A stretch of DNA of 64,000 nucleotides from Hydrogenovibrio kuenenii DSM 12350 (GCF_000526715.1 NZ_JAGP01000001.1:1-64000), one strand, 5' to 3'; positions 19,179-29,050 are shown, numbered from the stretch's first letter. Translations and numbers: made by a program. The notes: generated from the sequence alone by a model not told the origin.

Positions 19179-19721
19179 TTACTTTAGGTCTGCCGGCATG
19201 GTTGGGATAACAGTTGAGTTGCCCATTTTTTCATAGGCGGTATTTAGCGCTTTGTGAATCATTGCAGCGTAAAGTTCAATATTGGGAATACCTACCATGC
19301 GGGGTGCAACTTCTTTTCCGTTGCCGTCAACGAATAGTATGGTTGGTGTTAAATCAACGCCATAACCTTCAGCCCACTGATTTTTTGAAATCGGTTTGCC
19401 GTCAAATCCAGGAATAGGATTGCGATCATCCAGGCTCACATAACGCATATACATATACTTGCCTTCATACCGACCACTTAACATCATCGGGTTGAGGACA
19501 TCACTTCGTAACTGGTGGCAAAACGAACACCACTTGGCACCAAAAGCGAGAAGTATTGGTAAGTTTTTTTGCTTCGCTTTTTGTCCTAGAGTTTGAAGAT
19601 TTGTTAACTCAGGAATGGTTTTCAGCTTTGAACTAGAGCTGATTTTCGTCTCATCTGCATAGCTTGATAGCCAATGAACGCTACTGAAGATAAAAATAAA
19701 ACTGAAAATAAACTTACGCAT
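19179..19721 (-). CDS. Periplasmic thioredoxin-fold protein
   Basis: A 180-residue protein with an N-terminal signal peptide (hydrophobic FIFSFIFIFSSVHWLSSYA, cleavage after SYA likely) and a thioredoxin fold with redox motif WCSFC and the conserved cis-proline segment VDLTPTILFVDGNG. It resembles SoxW/DsbD-gamma-like periplasmic thiol reductases that act on extracytoplasmic disulfides. No sox genes are visible here, so the substrate cannot be named. It lies upstream of and divergent to hemC. Confidence 0.85.
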   Translation of the reverse strand: MRKFIFSFIFIFSSVHWLSSYADETKISSSSKLKTIPELTNLQTLGQKAKQKNLPILLAFGAKWCSFCHQLRSDVLNPMMLSGRYEGKYMYMRYVSLDDRNPIPGFDGKPISKNQWAEGYGVDLTPTILFVDGNGKEVAPRMVGIPNIELYAAMIHKALNTAYEKMGNSTVIPTMPADLK

Positions 19722-19845
19722 AAAAGGTGGAGAGTTCTCTTTTTAATCGAAGCAAATGCTGTTTGTATTATGTAAAAGACTATTTTATCGAAAAAAGTGT
19801 GTGAATTCAGTAAAATGACTGCACTCAAAACAGATAGGCAGATAG

Positions 19846-20787
19846 ATGAAAAAAACGCTCACCATTGCAACCCGAAAAAGTCCTCTTGCCATGTGGCAAG
19901 CCGAATTTGTTAAAGCTGAGCTAGAAAAAGCTCATTCGCATCTTGAAGTAATCTTGCTTCCTATGTCAACTAAGGGTGATAAGATTTTGGATGTGCCTCT
20001 TGCAAAGATCGGCGGGAAAGGGCTTTTTACCAAAGAGCTTGAAGATCGTATGATGGATGGTGATGCAGACATTGCCGTACATTCGATGAAAGACGTGCCA
20101 ATGGAACTGCCTGAAGGATTTGCACTTGGTGCGATTTTAGAACGTCATACACCGACAGATGCATTTGTATCAAATAATTATGCAAGTTTTGATGATTTAC
20201 CAGAGGGTGCGGTGCTTGGTACTTCTAGCTTACGCCGTAAAGCGCAATTGATGGCAAAACGTCCTGATCTAACAGTTAAAGACCTTCGAGGCAATGTAGG
20301 AACTCGTTTGGGTAAACTGGATGCAGGTGAGTTTGATGCAATCGTATTAGCAACTTCCGGCTTGCAGCGCTTGAAATTGGATGATCGTATTCGCCACGAG
20401 TTTACACCGGAAGTTTGTTTGCCAGCAGTCACTCAAGGTACTTTGGGTATTGAGTATTTTGAAAAAGATAAAGAGGTTCTGGAACTTATCCAGGTGCTGA
20501 ACCATTCCGACACCGAGATCAGAACTCGTGCCGAAAGAGCAATGAACCATCGTTTGGAAGGTGGTTGCCAAGTGCCAATTGGTGTTTTTGCCGAGTTGGA
20601 TGGCGATAAAATCCATTTGAAAGGTTTGGTTGCTGAATTGGACGGGTCAAAAGTGCTGACAGCAGAGGCAACTGGAGATATTTCAGCACCAGAAAAACTC
20701 GGTGTTGAGGTTGGTGAAAAGTTGCTAGCTCAGGGAGCGGATAAGATTTTACAAGCCGTTTACCAGGAAAACCCTCACGCCAAATAG
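19846..20787 (+). CDS. hemC: Porphobilinogen deaminase (hydroxymethylbilane synthase)
   Basis: Third common step of haem synthesis, polymerising four porphobilinogens. The 313-residue length is typical. The dipyrromethane cofactor cysteine lies in EGGCQVPIG near residue 242. The catalytic segment VHSMKDVP and the arginine-rich [12 protein letters not shown] and [12 protein letters not shown] segments are present. First gene of the hemC-hemD-hemX-hemY operon; hemD starts 8 bases downstream. Confidence 0.98.
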   Translation: MKKTLTIATRKSPLAMWQAEFVKAELEKAHSHLEVILLPMSTKGDKILDVPLAKIGGKGLFTKELEDRMMDGDADIAVHSMKDVPMELPEGFALGAILERHTPTDAFVSNNYASFDDLPEGAVLGTSSLRRKAQLMAKRPDLTVKDLRGNVGTRLGKLDAGEFDAIVLATSGLQRLKLDDRIRHEFTPEVCLPAVTQGTLGIEYFEKDKEVLELIQVLNHSDTEIRTRAERAMNHRLEGGCQVPIGVFAELDGDKIHLKGLVAELDGSKVLTAEATGDISAPEKLGVEVGEKLLAQGADKILQAVYQENPHAK

Positions 20788-20795
20788 GAACTAAG

Positions 20796-21542
20796 ATGTC
20801 AACAGCAACGTTACTGAATACGCGTCCAGCCACTCAGGCCGTTGCTTTGTCTGAATTGCTTGAGAAAGCAGGCTACAAAAGCCTATTTTGTCCTAGTATT
20901 CATATTGATCTCATTAAAGCAGCCCCCCCCAGCCTGGCAGATTTTCAATTTATATTTTTTGTCAGTGCTAATGCGGTGAACAGCTTAGCTGACAATTGGT
21001 TGGAAAAGTTCGGCACCCCCATAATTTTGCCAGATAGTGTGACTTGTTTTGCAATAGGCAAGGCCACAGCTAGGGCTTTAGCTAACTTGGGGATTGATGC
21101 GAAAATTCCAAATAATAAGTTCGATACCCGCACGCTCATGGCCGAGTTTTCAGCTAATCATTTTCAGGGTGCTGCGTGCTTAATTATCAAAGGTGAAGGG
21201 GGCTTGCCCGATTTAGCGGATAGTTTAAAGCAGCAGGGCGCCCAAGTGTCCGAGTGGGTTGGTTATCGCCGTCTAGCCGCCGAGTTTTGTCATCAGTCAT
21301 GGCAAGTGTTTCGGCAAGCAGCACATCCTGTTTTATTGGCCAGTAGTTTTGAATCTTGGGTTGCTTTGGCAGATCAAATAACGCAATCGAAAGAAAAAAA
21401 CTGGTTACTACAACAGGATTTAATTGCCTTTAGCGAGCGCATAGCAAATGAAATCCGGGCGCAAGGCTGGTTAGGCAGGATAGAGGTGGTCAAAATTCAA
21501 AGTAATCAAGGTGTTGTTGAGACTTTAAAGCGTCTCGGCTAA
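20796..21542 (+). CDS. hemD: Uroporphyrinogen-III synthase
   Basis: Cyclises hydroxymethylbilane to uroporphyrinogen III with inversion of ring D. At 248 residues it matches the family, which is poorly conserved; LNTRPATQA at the start and the FFVSANAV segment fit. It lies 8 bases after hemC with an AGGAACTAAG ribosome site. Inside it, a run of eight C residues (20923-20930) merges into one copy of the dispersed CCCAGCCTGGCAGATTTT motif, encoding APPSLADF. Confidence 0.93.
   Translation: MSTATLLNTRPATQAVALSELLEKAGYKSLFCPSIHIDLIKAAPPSLADFQFIFFVSANAVNSLADNWLEKFGTPIILPDSVTCFAIGKATARALANLGIDAKIPNNKFDTRTLMAEFSANHFQGAACLIIKGEGGLPDLADSLKQQGAQVSEWVGYRRLAAEFCHQSWQVFRQAAHPVLLASSFESWVALADQITQSKEKNWLLQQDLIAFSERIANEIRAQGWLGRIEVVKIQSNQGVVETLKRLG
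20928..20945 (+). repeat. Dispersed motif copy 2 (plus orientation)
   Basis: CCCAGCCTGGCAGATTTT within hemD, at the end of an eight-C run, encoding PSLADF. Confidence 0.85.
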
Positions 21543-21636
21543 ACTGGTTGATTAAAAATGAATGGCCACAATTCATAAAGATTATAGAAAATAAGCGCAT
21601 ACTAAATGCCACGATTTTAGAGGGATATAGAAGAGC

Positions 21637-22998
21637 ATGAGTCAGGATCAAGAACCTATTACGCCAAAAGCAAACCATCGCATTATTGATGTGGAGGCAA
21701 ACTCAGCTAAAGATAATCATGCTCATCAAGCTTCCGATAAAAAGCATACTCAAAATAAAGAACCCTTTCAGCCTACTCCTTCTTTGTTCGCTAGAACTCG
21801 CAATCGAATGACGCAAATTTTTAAAAAGCTAGGATGGGTGTTCTTGATTTCTGTTGTGGCGCTACTGGGGTATTTGTCTTGGACAAACAACCAGAATGAC
21901 TGGCAGGTAGAGCACATAAATACCCTACAAGCACAAGTTGGTCAGTTGAAGTCAGACTTAAAAGCGCTCAAGAAACAACAGATAGCTTTAACAGAAACAG
22001 TTGCACAGAAAAAAGGTTTAACGCCAGAAGAGCAAACGCAAATAGAGTCTATTGCGTTGTTTGAGTCTAAGCTAGGAACGTTACAGCAACAAGTTGGTGA
22101 GCTTCAATCTAAGTCTTTATTGCAGTCGATTCCAGCATCAGGTCAAGATAGAACTGAAAAATCGACGACTCCTGAAAAAGCATCTGTAAGCAATACGGAA
22201 AAAAATGAGTTTACGCAACTGTCGTTAGATGTACAAGATATGAAGCGTCAATTGGCTAGGCTGAATAATGGTCAGGCCCATTTAGTGACTGAAAATACGG
22301 CATTGAAGGATCAGTTAACATCGTTATCTGATAACGAGGGGAAAAAACCTGTAACAACATTGTCGGCAATGCAAATTCAGCATTGGGCAATGCAAATTAA
22401 TACAGATTGGATGCTAACAGGCGATGAACACAAAACATCCAACGCCCTTACAGTCTTGCAAAAGGCAGTTGAGCAATCAGATTTAACTGAAAAATCGACC
22501 TTGCTGACACAGATTGCTTTGGATCAACAAGCATTGCAAAGTCATATGAATACCTCTACGGATTCGGCCTTGCAAGCTGTGACTAAAATGAAAAGTTGGA
22601 TTACGAATTGGCAGCCAAAAGAAAAAGCCAGTCCTGTTTCGAATGTTTCACATGAAACGGACACACAAGCTTCTAACGAGACCATTTGGCAAAAGTTAGA
22701 ACAAAAGCTGTTGTCTTTATTTTCTGTGCGTAAGCGAGATGACGGAGACGTACTCACACAAGCGGAGAAGATTGCACAGCAGGGTTTGATCAAACAGCGG
22801 TTTTCACTGTTGTTAGACCGTTTACAGTGGGCAATTATCTCGCATTCACAGCAACAGTTGCAATCGAGTAGAAATGCTTTAACTCAATTTGTGGACAGTC
22901 AGTTGAGTGAAAATAAAACGGATATTGATGGTTTGTTGCAACCAATCTCCAATCTGAAATTTGTTGAGCGTCAACCTTTGAAAGTGGTCGGAGGTTAA
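21637..22998 (+). CDS. hemX: HemX-like membrane protein
   Basis: A 453-residue single-pass inner-membrane protein (membrane segment near residues 65-85, VFLISVVALLGYLSW) with a long periplasmic coiled coil (about 90-150) and a C-terminal helical domain. It matches the HemX/uroporphyrinogen-III C-methyltransferase-like family encoded in hemCDXY operons, which is not a methyltransferase and whose role is unsettled. The start ATG follows an AGAAGAG site. A GTTTCACATGAAAC palindrome, one base from the parS core, lies at 22645. Confidence 0.88.
   Translation: MSQDQEPITPKANHRIIDVEANSAKDNHAHQASDKKHTQNKEPFQPTPSLFARTRNRMTQIFKKLGWVFLISVVALLGYLSWTNNQNDWQVEHINTLQAQVGQLKSDLKALKKQQIALTETVAQKKGLTPEEQTQIESIALFESKLGTLQQQVGELQSKSLLQSIPASGQDRTEKSTTPEKASVSNTEKNEFTQLSLDVQDMKRQLARLNNGQAHLVTENTALKDQLTSLSDNEGKKPVTTLSAMQIQHWAMQINTDWMLTGDEHKTSNALTVLQKAVEQSDLTEKSTLLTQIALDQQALQSHMNTSTDSALQAVTKMKSWITNWQPKEKASPVSNVSHETDTQASNETIWQKLEQKLLSLFSVRKRDDGDVLTQAEKIAQQGLIKQRFSLLLDRLQWAIISHSQQQLQSSRNALTQFVDSQLSENKTDIDGLLQPISNLKFVERQPLKVVGG
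22645..22658. promoter_or_regulatory. parS-like palindrome 1
   Basis: GTTTCACATGAAAC inside hemX, one base different from the widely conserved parS core GTTTCACGTGAAAC. Confidence 0.35.
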
Positions 22999-23002
22999 TA
23001 CG

Positions 23003-24196
23003 ATGGGCAAAATCCTAAAGTGGATTGTCTTTTTTATCATCGCAACGGTCTTGACGTCTTTAGCGTTGCAAGATAATGGCAAATTATCAATGGTCTGGCA
23101 TGATTGGGTGATTGAAACCAGTTTGTCATTTGCCATAGTGCTATCAATCGTTGCAATCCTGATTTTCTATTTTCTTGTGCGTCTTTGGGCATTTTTAATT
23201 CATTTGCCAAGACACCTGCGTGAAAAGCGAGCTCTAAAACGCCAGAACAAGGCAGGTAAGATTTTAACAAAAGGGATGATTGCGCTAGAGTATGGCGATT
23301 GGAAGATGGCCGAAAAGCAACTCATTAAGAGTGCAAAAGACTCTCCTACCGGACTGGTTAATTATTTGAGCGCCGCCAAGATGGCGCATAACCAACAGGC
23401 TGCAGATAGGTGTAATGATTATTTGGCGCAGGCCAGAATGCACTATCCAGATGATTTCGATACGATTGGTTTGGTGGAAGCAAGATTGTTACGAGAAACC
23501 GAACCTCACAAAGCACAAGCAATCTTAAAAACCTTAGTTGATCAACAACCTAAAAATCGGGTTTTACTGGCAGAGTATGCTCAATTACTCGAGCAACTTG
23601 AAGATTGGCCAACACTTTCTGAGCTGTTACCAAGGCTTAGAAAAACATCTGCCATGGATAAAGCAGAATTATTGCGTTTAGAAATTCGTATGATTGCTGG
23701 TAAAGTTGCAACAGCGGACAATGAAGAAGCGCTTGAAGCGCTATGGCAAACCTTGTCTAGCAAACAACAATTGGAGTCAGATATCCTTGCTGAATTTGTT
23801 GAACAACGCATGGGTTGGGGCTTGGAACAAGGTTTAGCCGAACGAATTGCCAAAAGCATCAAACAGCAATGGAGCGACCGTTTGGTTTACCAATATGGAC
23901 GCATTCAATTTGGCCCGGCATTTGACCGCTTTAAAGTGGCCGAAGGCTGGTTAAAAGGAAAAGAAGATAATCCTGTTTTATTGCTGACATTAGGGCGTTT
24001 AGCTTGCATGAGTCAGTTTTGGGGAGCAGCACATGCTTATTTGAAGCGTAGCTTAACTCTACAACCTGAAATTGAAACTTTTCATGTACTCGCTAAGTGT
24101 TATGAAGCCGAAGGCCTAGAGTCTAAAGCGGCCTTAACCTACAAGGAAGCGATCCTTCAACTGGAAAAGAAGACAGAAGTTAGTTCTGAGTTATAA
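23003..24196 (+). CDS. hemY: HemY-like TPR membrane protein
   Basis: A 397-residue inner-membrane protein with two N-terminal hydrophobic segments (about 3-22 and 35-60) followed by a basic stretch and tetratricopeptide repeats. This is the gammaproteobacterial HemY of the hemCDXY operon, unrelated to the protoporphyrinogen oxidase of the same name in Bacillus. GGAGG overlaps the end of hemX and the start lies 5 bases after the hemX stop. Last gene of the operon. Confidence 0.92.
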   Translation: MGKILKWIVFFIIATVLTSLALQDNGKLSMVWHDWVIETSLSFAIVLSIVAILIFYFLVRLWAFLIHLPRHLREKRALKRQNKAGKILTKGMIALEYGDWKMAEKQLIKSAKDSPTGLVNYLSAAKMAHNQQAADRCNDYLAQARMHYPDDFDTIGLVEARLLRETEPHKAQAILKTLVDQQPKNRVLLAEYAQLLEQLEDWPTLSELLPRLRKTSAMDKAELLRLEIRMIAGKVATADNEEALEALWQTLSSKQQLESDILAEFVEQRMGWGLEQGLAERIAKSIKQQWSDRLVYQYGRIQFGPAFDRFKVAEGWLKGKEDNPVLLLTLGRLACMSQFWGAAHAYLKRSLTLQPEIETFHVLAKCYEAEGLESKAALTYKEAILQLEKKTEVSSEL

Positions 24197-24260
24197 GCTA
24201 TCTAGCCGTTATTGAACTAAATCATCTCACTAGAGCTTTAAATAAGATTTGATATGAAAC

Positions 24261-24287
24261 TAAAGTTTTTCTAACTTGAGCCGATAA
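24261..24287 (+). promoter_or_regulatory. Sigma-28 (FliA) promoter
   Basis: TAAAGTTT (24261-24268), 11 bases, then GCCGATAA (24280-24287). This is an exact match to the enterobacterial FliA consensus TAAAGTTT-N11-GCCGATAA. It lies 56 bases before the start of a small YjfB-like putative motility gene. Confidence 0.88.
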
Positions 24288-24343
24288 AGGTTTTGTTAAG
24301 AACTAATTTGTTTTTAGCATTCTTTTGGCTTAAGGAGAGAATG

Positions 24344-24553
24344 ATGAATATTTCACCTAACCAAGCTGTTTCTTTGGCAATGTCGATGCAGCAAGGATCG
24401 TCTCATCAAGATGTTCAAATTTCGATGATGAAAAAAGCGATGGATGTTCAGTCTCAAGGTGTATTGGCTTTGATTGAATCTGTACCTTCAGCAGCACCTT
24501 CTAGCAAGGGGTTGCCTGCGAATTTGGGTAATAATATCAATACTACCGCATAA
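24344..24553 (+). CDS. YjfB-like putative motility protein
   Basis: A 69-residue protein (begins MNISPNQAVSLAMSMQQG) resembling the small YjfB/putative motility family: amphipathic N-terminal half with a conserved QDVQISMMKKAMD-like helix and a low-complexity tail. I chose ATG 24344 because GGAG ends 6 bases before it; ATG 24341 is also possible. An exact sigma-28 promoter upstream makes it a late flagellar-class gene. Its molecular role is not known to me. Confidence 0.8.
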   Translation: MNISPNQAVSLAMSMQQGSSHQDVQISMMKKAMDVQSQGVLALIESVPSAAPSSKGLPANLGNNINTTA

Positions 24554-24565
24554 TTTGCCATGTGT

Positions 24566-24592
24566 GATTGGGTGATTTTTAGCCCAATCCTT
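24566..24592 (+). terminator. Terminator after the YjfB-like gene
   Basis: GATTGGGT-loop-GCCCAATC stem (8 bp with one GU pair) followed by CTTATT, 12 bases after the stop codon. Confidence 0.6.
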
Positions 24593-24713
24593 ATTCACAA
24601 ACTATATTAGAAACAAGACTTGTGTTTATCTAGACAAGTTGATTCAACCTTTCTGTCATACAAATCCGTTAAAATAAACCTCCTAAGATTACCCTTCCAA
24701 TTAGAGGTTTTAC

Positions 24714-25865
24714 TTGAATTTTACCCAGCCTTTACCCTTAAGCTTATACGTGCATTACCCTTGGTGTATCCAAAAGTGTCCCTATTGTGACTTTAACTCA
24801 CATACTTTAGGTGGTGACCAAGAGCAGAGTTATCTTGCTGCGATGATACGACAGCTTGAGCAAACCTTGCCAAGTGTATGGGGGCGACCTATTCAATCTA
24901 TATTTTTTGGTGGGGGAACGCCTAGCCTTATTTCAGAGCAAGGGCTGGATAGCTTTTTGTCTCAATTAAGGGCATTGTTGGGCTTTTCGCCAGATATTGA
25001 GATTACATTGGAAGCCAACCCTGGTACGGTCGATTTTAAAAAGTTTGAAGGGTTTCGCCAAGCAGGAGTGAACCGGCTATCAATGGGGATTCAAAGCTTT
25101 AATGATGATAAGTTAAGAGCACTTGGTCGTATCCATTCATCCGAAGAAGCCTATCGTGCCGTAGAGGCTGCCAAAGCTGCGGGGTTTGACAATTTTAACT
25201 TGGATTTGATGTTCGCCTTACCCAATCAAACGCTAGAAGAAGCTATTTCAGATGTGGAAACGGCTATCACTCTTGCACCGCCGCATTTGTCTCACTATCA
25301 ATTGACACTTGAACCCAACACACCGTTTTATAAAAATCCGCCTGTTTTGCCAGAAGAAGACTTGGCTTGGGAAATGCAGTTAGCTTGCCAGTCGTTGTTA
25401 CGTGAGAAGGGGTATCATCACTATGAAGTTTCCGCTTACGCACAAAACAGACACGAATGTACTCATAACCTGAATTACTGGCAGTTTGGTGACTATATAG
25501 GCCTAGGGGCTGGTGCACATGGCAAGATTACGGATGCGCCGCAAGGAAAGATTTGGCGAACCCAAATGCCTGCTTCGCCAGGAGGGTATGTGCAAATGAT
25601 TAATGACGGCAAACTGGGTAAAACGTCAGAAGTGACAGAAGTAGATGCTGTTTTTGAATTTATGCTCAATGCGCTGCGTTTGCAGGATGGAATTCCGTTA
25701 GAATATTTTGTTTTGAGGACGGGGTTGTCCTTGCAGAACATAATGCCTTCCATTGACAAACTTGTACAGCAACAATGGTTGTTACCAGATCAAGAACAAT
25801 TAAAATTGACTTCAGAGGGGCAACGATTTTTAAACGATGTTCTTCAGGAATTCTTAATAAGCTAA
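24714..25865 (+). CDS. hemW: HemW-type radical SAM protein
   Basis: A 383-residue cytosolic radical S-adenosylmethionine protein of the HemW/coproporphyrinogen oxidase-like family, now regarded as a haem chaperone rather than an HemN oxidase. The 4Fe-4S cysteines lie in CIQKCPYCDF (C18, C22, C25), with GGGTPSL and the SMGIQSF segment downstream. The start is TTG, supported by GAGG 8 bases upstream; no in-frame ATG fits. Confidence 0.93.
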   Translation: MNFTQPLPLSLYVHYPWCIQKCPYCDFNSHTLGGDQEQSYLAAMIRQLEQTLPSVWGRPIQSIFFGGGTPSLISEQGLDSFLSQLRALLGFSPDIEITLEANPGTVDFKKFEGFRQAGVNRLSMGIQSFNDDKLRALGRIHSSEEAYRAVEAAKAAGFDNFNLDLMFALPNQTLEEAISDVETAITLAPPHLSHYQLTLEPNTPFYKNPPVLPEEDLAWEMQLACQSLLREKGYHHYEVSAYAQNRHECTHNLNYWQFGDYIGLGAGAHGKITDAPQGKIWRTQMPASPGGYVQMINDGKLGKTSEVTEVDAVFEFMLNALRLQDGIPLEYFVLRTGLSLQNIMPSIDKLVQQQWLLPDQEQLKLTSEGQRFLNDVLQEFLIS

Positions 25866-25927
25866 AGTAAGAAATAGATAGGCAATGCAATCTCCTTTTC
25901 ATTAGTCCGACAGTATTTGAGGTAGTC

Positions 25928-28159
25928 ATGACGCAAACAAACGACAAAGAATCTACAAGTTTACAGGCAGAAGAAAGCGAGCAATCCGTTTCCAAGTCTA
26001 AGGCTGTCCGTCGTAAAGAGCGTTATGCTGACAAGCATCCTTTCTTTAAATGGTTTAGACGTGTATTTATGTTTTTTCTGATGCTGCCTCTACTCATCTT
26101 TTTGGGATTTTGGGGCGCAATGCAGTTTGTTGATTTCAACCAATACAAGCCCGCAATAGAGAAGGAATTTTTTGATAAAACAGGTCAGCAGCTAAAAATC
26201 GATGGTTCGATAGAGGTATCGGTGATCCCATTTGTGCTGTCTGCGAAGCAGGTCCAGGTTAAGAACCCGGAAGGGTTTGAGGGTAAACCAGATTTAGCAG
26301 AAATCAAAGCGGTAGAAATGGAGCTCTCATTATGGGATTTGTTTATTCATCGACGAATGGAAGTCAAAGGTTTAGAAGTCGAGCATCCAACTATTAATTT
26401 GATTACTAATACGGAAGGGCAAACCAACTGGCAATTTTTTCAAAAAATTGCTGGCATAGGCATGGCAAGCATACACAAAAAATTTAGGCCTGTTGCTTAT
26501 ATTCAACCGACATCCAATAATGGAAAAGATGTGGCCAATGTGAGCCAAAATAACCATTGGCAGTTAAAAACATTGATTGTTCAACATGCTCGAATCAACG
26601 CAGTAAACGACAAAGCTCACCGAAGTTATCGACTCAAAGGGTTTGATCTGATGGCATTTGATGTCACGCCGAATCGATTGGTAAATTTGATTACAGAATT
26701 TGATTATTCTAATGGTCAAAACCCAGCAAAATTTCATGTAAAGCTCACACAAAAATTTAAAATTAACGCGGATTTGAGTGAATGGCAATTTTCAGATTGG
26801 CAGGGCAGTATCTCTATGCGTTTGCCTCGAAAAATGAAGGTCCCCATGGTGCAAATGGAAACCAGTGGTAAGTTGTTTGCCTGGAATCAAGTAACAAAAC
26901 AGCTAAGTGTTCGTGATGCCACGGTATCCTCTTTGGAAAGTTACATTAAGTTGAATTTAACTGGCAACTATGGAAATTTACCTTATGTAAAAGGCAGTTT
27001 AGCTTCAGAAAATATACATTTAAAAAAATGGTTACGTCATGCAGGTATTGCCATTCCAGATTTTGTGGATAAAAACGCACTTTCCCAACTTTCTTTAAGT
27101 TTGAATTGGGAGCAGACACCAGAACAATTAATGATTGATAAACTGGATATGAAGTTAGATGGTTCGGAGGTAAAAGGAAAGCTTTTCAGCCAAAGGCAAC
27201 CTAATGAAAAAGTACCGGACATACATTTTGATTTAGATGTAAATAATCTTAATCTGAAAACCTATGTAGCATACAAGCCAGTGCAATCTAAGGCTAAGAA
27301 AGCGGTCACTTCTGAGAAGACCAACAACAGCAAGTCAGCAACAATTGTAGAATCACCCAAAAAAGAAACGTTTTTACCCGTTGGCGTACCTGTGAGAACC
27401 TTACAAGAACTACATGGAGAAGGCCAAGTTAGATTAAAGAACTTTCAGTCGTGGGGTTTAAAGTTTGATCAAGCAACGTTGACGTTCTCGGCTGAGAACG
27501 GGCAGATTAATCTTGCACCATTAGACGCAGATTTGTATCAAGGTCATTTATCATCGAAGCTTAGCATTAACGTTAATGATAAGACACCTGTCTATCAATG
27601 GTCGGGGAAAATGGAGCAAATTGCACTCAAGCCTTTTTTGACTGATGGTTGGCAGTATTCTGATTTAAGTGGTGAGTTAAATACTTGGTTTGACTTCAAA
27701 ACAGAAGGTGTAAATAGCTACTTATTAAGACAGAATCTAAATGGTCATATAGAAACGCGAGCAACTTCCGGTAATGTCAGAGGTGTGGATTTAAATAAAC
27801 TATTGGAAGGTAAGGCGTCAGGCCCTAAAGATGAAACAAGTTATAAAAAACTCTCCTTTGAAGCTCTGATAAGACAGGGGGTGTTGAAGTTTAAAAAATG
27901 CAATCTGGCCAGTGAGCGTTTTAGTAGCATTTGTATCGGACAACTAAATTTGGCGCAAGGAACGATTGCAGCAAAACTCTTTACGACTTACCAAAAGCCA
28001 CCAGAAAACCTGAGTAGCCTGAAAGGCATTGAAGTGCCTGTTTTGCTAAAAGGACCACTTAATCAGGTCGGTTGGTCGGTTGATATGAAGCGGTTACTCA
28101 ATTCACCTGGAAATCAACAGAAGCTATTAAACGGTCTTCAGCAATTGTTGACTAAGTAA
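25928..28159 (+). CDS. AsmA family protein
   Basis: A 743-residue envelope protein. One membrane segment near residues 43-65 (FMFFLMLPLLIFLGFWGAM) follows a basic N-terminus. The rest is the beta-rich repeating AsmA architecture, with an N-terminal AsmA domain (FFDKTGQQLKIDGSIEVSV) and a C-terminal AsmA-like domain. AsmA-like proteins bridge inner and outer membranes in phospholipid or envelope homeostasis, so this role is by family only. It converges on trmB across a 21-bp inverted repeat. Confidence 0.9.
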   Translation: MTQTNDKESTSLQAEESEQSVSKSKAVRRKERYADKHPFFKWFRRVFMFFLMLPLLIFLGFWGAMQFVDFNQYKPAIEKEFFDKTGQQLKIDGSIEVSVIPFVLSAKQVQVKNPEGFEGKPDLAEIKAVEMELSLWDLFIHRRMEVKGLEVEHPTINLITNTEGQTNWQFFQKIAGIGMASIHKKFRPVAYIQPTSNNGKDVANVSQNNHWQLKTLIVQHARINAVNDKAHRSYRLKGFDLMAFDVTPNRLVNLITEFDYSNGQNPAKFHVKLTQKFKINADLSEWQFSDWQGSISMRLPRKMKVPMVQMETSGKLFAWNQVTKQLSVRDATVSSLESYIKLNLTGNYGNLPYVKGSLASENIHLKKWLRHAGIAIPDFVDKNALSQLSLSLNWEQTPEQLMIDKLDMKLDGSEVKGKLFSQRQPNEKVPDIHFDLDVNNLNLKTYVAYKPVQSKAKKAVTSEKTNNSKSATIVESPKKETFLPVGVPVRTLQELHGEGQVRLKNFQSWGLKFDQATLTFSAENGQINLAPLDADLYQGHLSSKLSINVNDKTPVYQWSGKMEQIALKPFLTDGWQYSDLSGELNTWFDFKTEGVNSYLLRQNLNGHIETRATSGNVRGVDLNKLLEGKASGPKDETSYKKLSFEALIRQGVLKFKKCNLASERFSSICIGQLNLAQGTIAAKLFTTYQKPPENLSSLKGIEVPVLLKGPLNQVGWSVDMKRLLNSPGNQQKLLNGLQQLLTK

Positions 28160-28177
28160 GCGTTCAGAAAAGTTGAG

Positions 28178-28224
28178 TTACCCCAGCCTGGCAGATTTTT
28201 ACAAAATCTGCCAGGCTGGGGTAG
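28178..28224. terminator. Bidirectional terminator built from two copies of the dispersed motif
   Basis: CCCCAGCCTGGCAGATTTT (28181-28199), a 3-base TAC loop, then its perfect reverse complement (28203-28221). Flanking AT pairs extend the stem to 21 bp. It sits between convergent asmA-family and trmB genes. The A/T-rich inner arm means the T-run lies inside the stem rather than after it. Each arm is one copy of the dispersed repeat. Confidence 0.8.
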
Positions 28225-28239
28225 ATAAAGCTTGAATGT

Positions 28240-28983
28240 TTAGTTGGTGACTTTTTCAAAAATTAAATCCCAAACGCCATGCCCAAGCTTATGTCCTCGT
28301 TGTTCAAACTTGGTTAGCGGGCGGTAGTCTGGACGAGGGGTAAATTCGCCTTTGCCAGAGATGTTTTGGTAATCCTCCGCACCAGTCATTACTTGCATCA
28401 TTTGTTCAGCATAGTCTTCCCAGTCAGTTGCCATGTGAAAGTGACCACCCTCTTTTAAGTGTGATGCAATGGTTTTTGCGAACGTCTCTTGAAGAATACG
28501 GCGTTTTTTATGTTTCGTTTTGTGCCAAGGATCAGGAAAAAACAAGTAAACCGCAGCAAGACTGTTTTTTGGGATGCGTTGCGCCAATACTTCAATAGCG
28601 TCATCATTGAATACGCGTATATTGGTTAATCCTTTTTCACCTATCACTTTTAGTATGGCGCCTACACCTGGGCGATGAACTTCAATGCCAATATAGTTTT
28701 TATCAGGATTTGCTTCCGCCATGGCGCATAAACTTTGTCCCATTCCAAAACCAATTTCAACAATGGTGTCTGTTTCTCGTCCAAATTCTGCATTTAAATC
28801 GAGCAGTTCTGGCTTTAGGGTTAAGCCGAATTTAGGCCAAAACGAATCTATAGCAGCCTGTTGTGCTTGAGACAAGCGACCTTGGCGCAGAACGAAACTT
28901 TTGATACGTCTCTTTTCAATGGGAGGTTGTTTTTCAGATGATTCATCTGAGCCTAGAGGCGGGTTTAAGCTGTCTTCAATCAT
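28240..28983 (-). CDS. trmB: tRNA (guanine-N7-)-methyltransferase
   Basis: Methylates G46 of tRNAs using S-adenosylmethionine. At 247 residues it is full length with the SAM-binding motif [21 protein letters not shown], and the catalytic/tRNA-binding segment [17 protein letters not shown]. Transcribed alone and divergently from mutY. The ATG lacks a clear ribosome site. Confidence 0.96.
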   Translation of the reverse strand: MIEDSLNPPLGSDESSEKQPPIEKRRIKSFVLRQGRLSQAQQAAIDSFWPKFGLTLKPELLDLNAEFGRETDTIVEIGFGMGQSLCAMAEANPDKNYIGIEVHRPGVGAILKVIGEKGLTNIRVFNDDAIEVLAQRIPKNSLAAVYLFFPDPWHKTKHKKRRILQETFAKTIASHLKEGGHFHMATDWEDYAEQMMQVMTGAEDYQNISGKGEFTPRPDYRPLTKFEQRGHKLGHGVWDLIFEKVTN

Positions 28984-29035
28984 GTTTGTCAGTTACAATA
29001 GTCAATAGAGAAAATGGAAAAAACACCACGTTTAT

Positions 29036-29050
29036 CATGGTTTTACCATG
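29036..29050. promoter_or_regulatory. Palindrome in the trmB/mutY divergent region
   Basis: CATGGT-TTT-ACCATG inverted repeat between divergent starts. It could be an operator or part of a 5' leader hairpin. Confidence 0.3.

Noticed and set aside
24293-24343. Upstream TTG start for the YjfB-like gene
   Set aside because: It would add 16 hydrophobic residues absent from the family, lies only 6 bases after the sigma-28 -10 element, and lacks a ribosome site.
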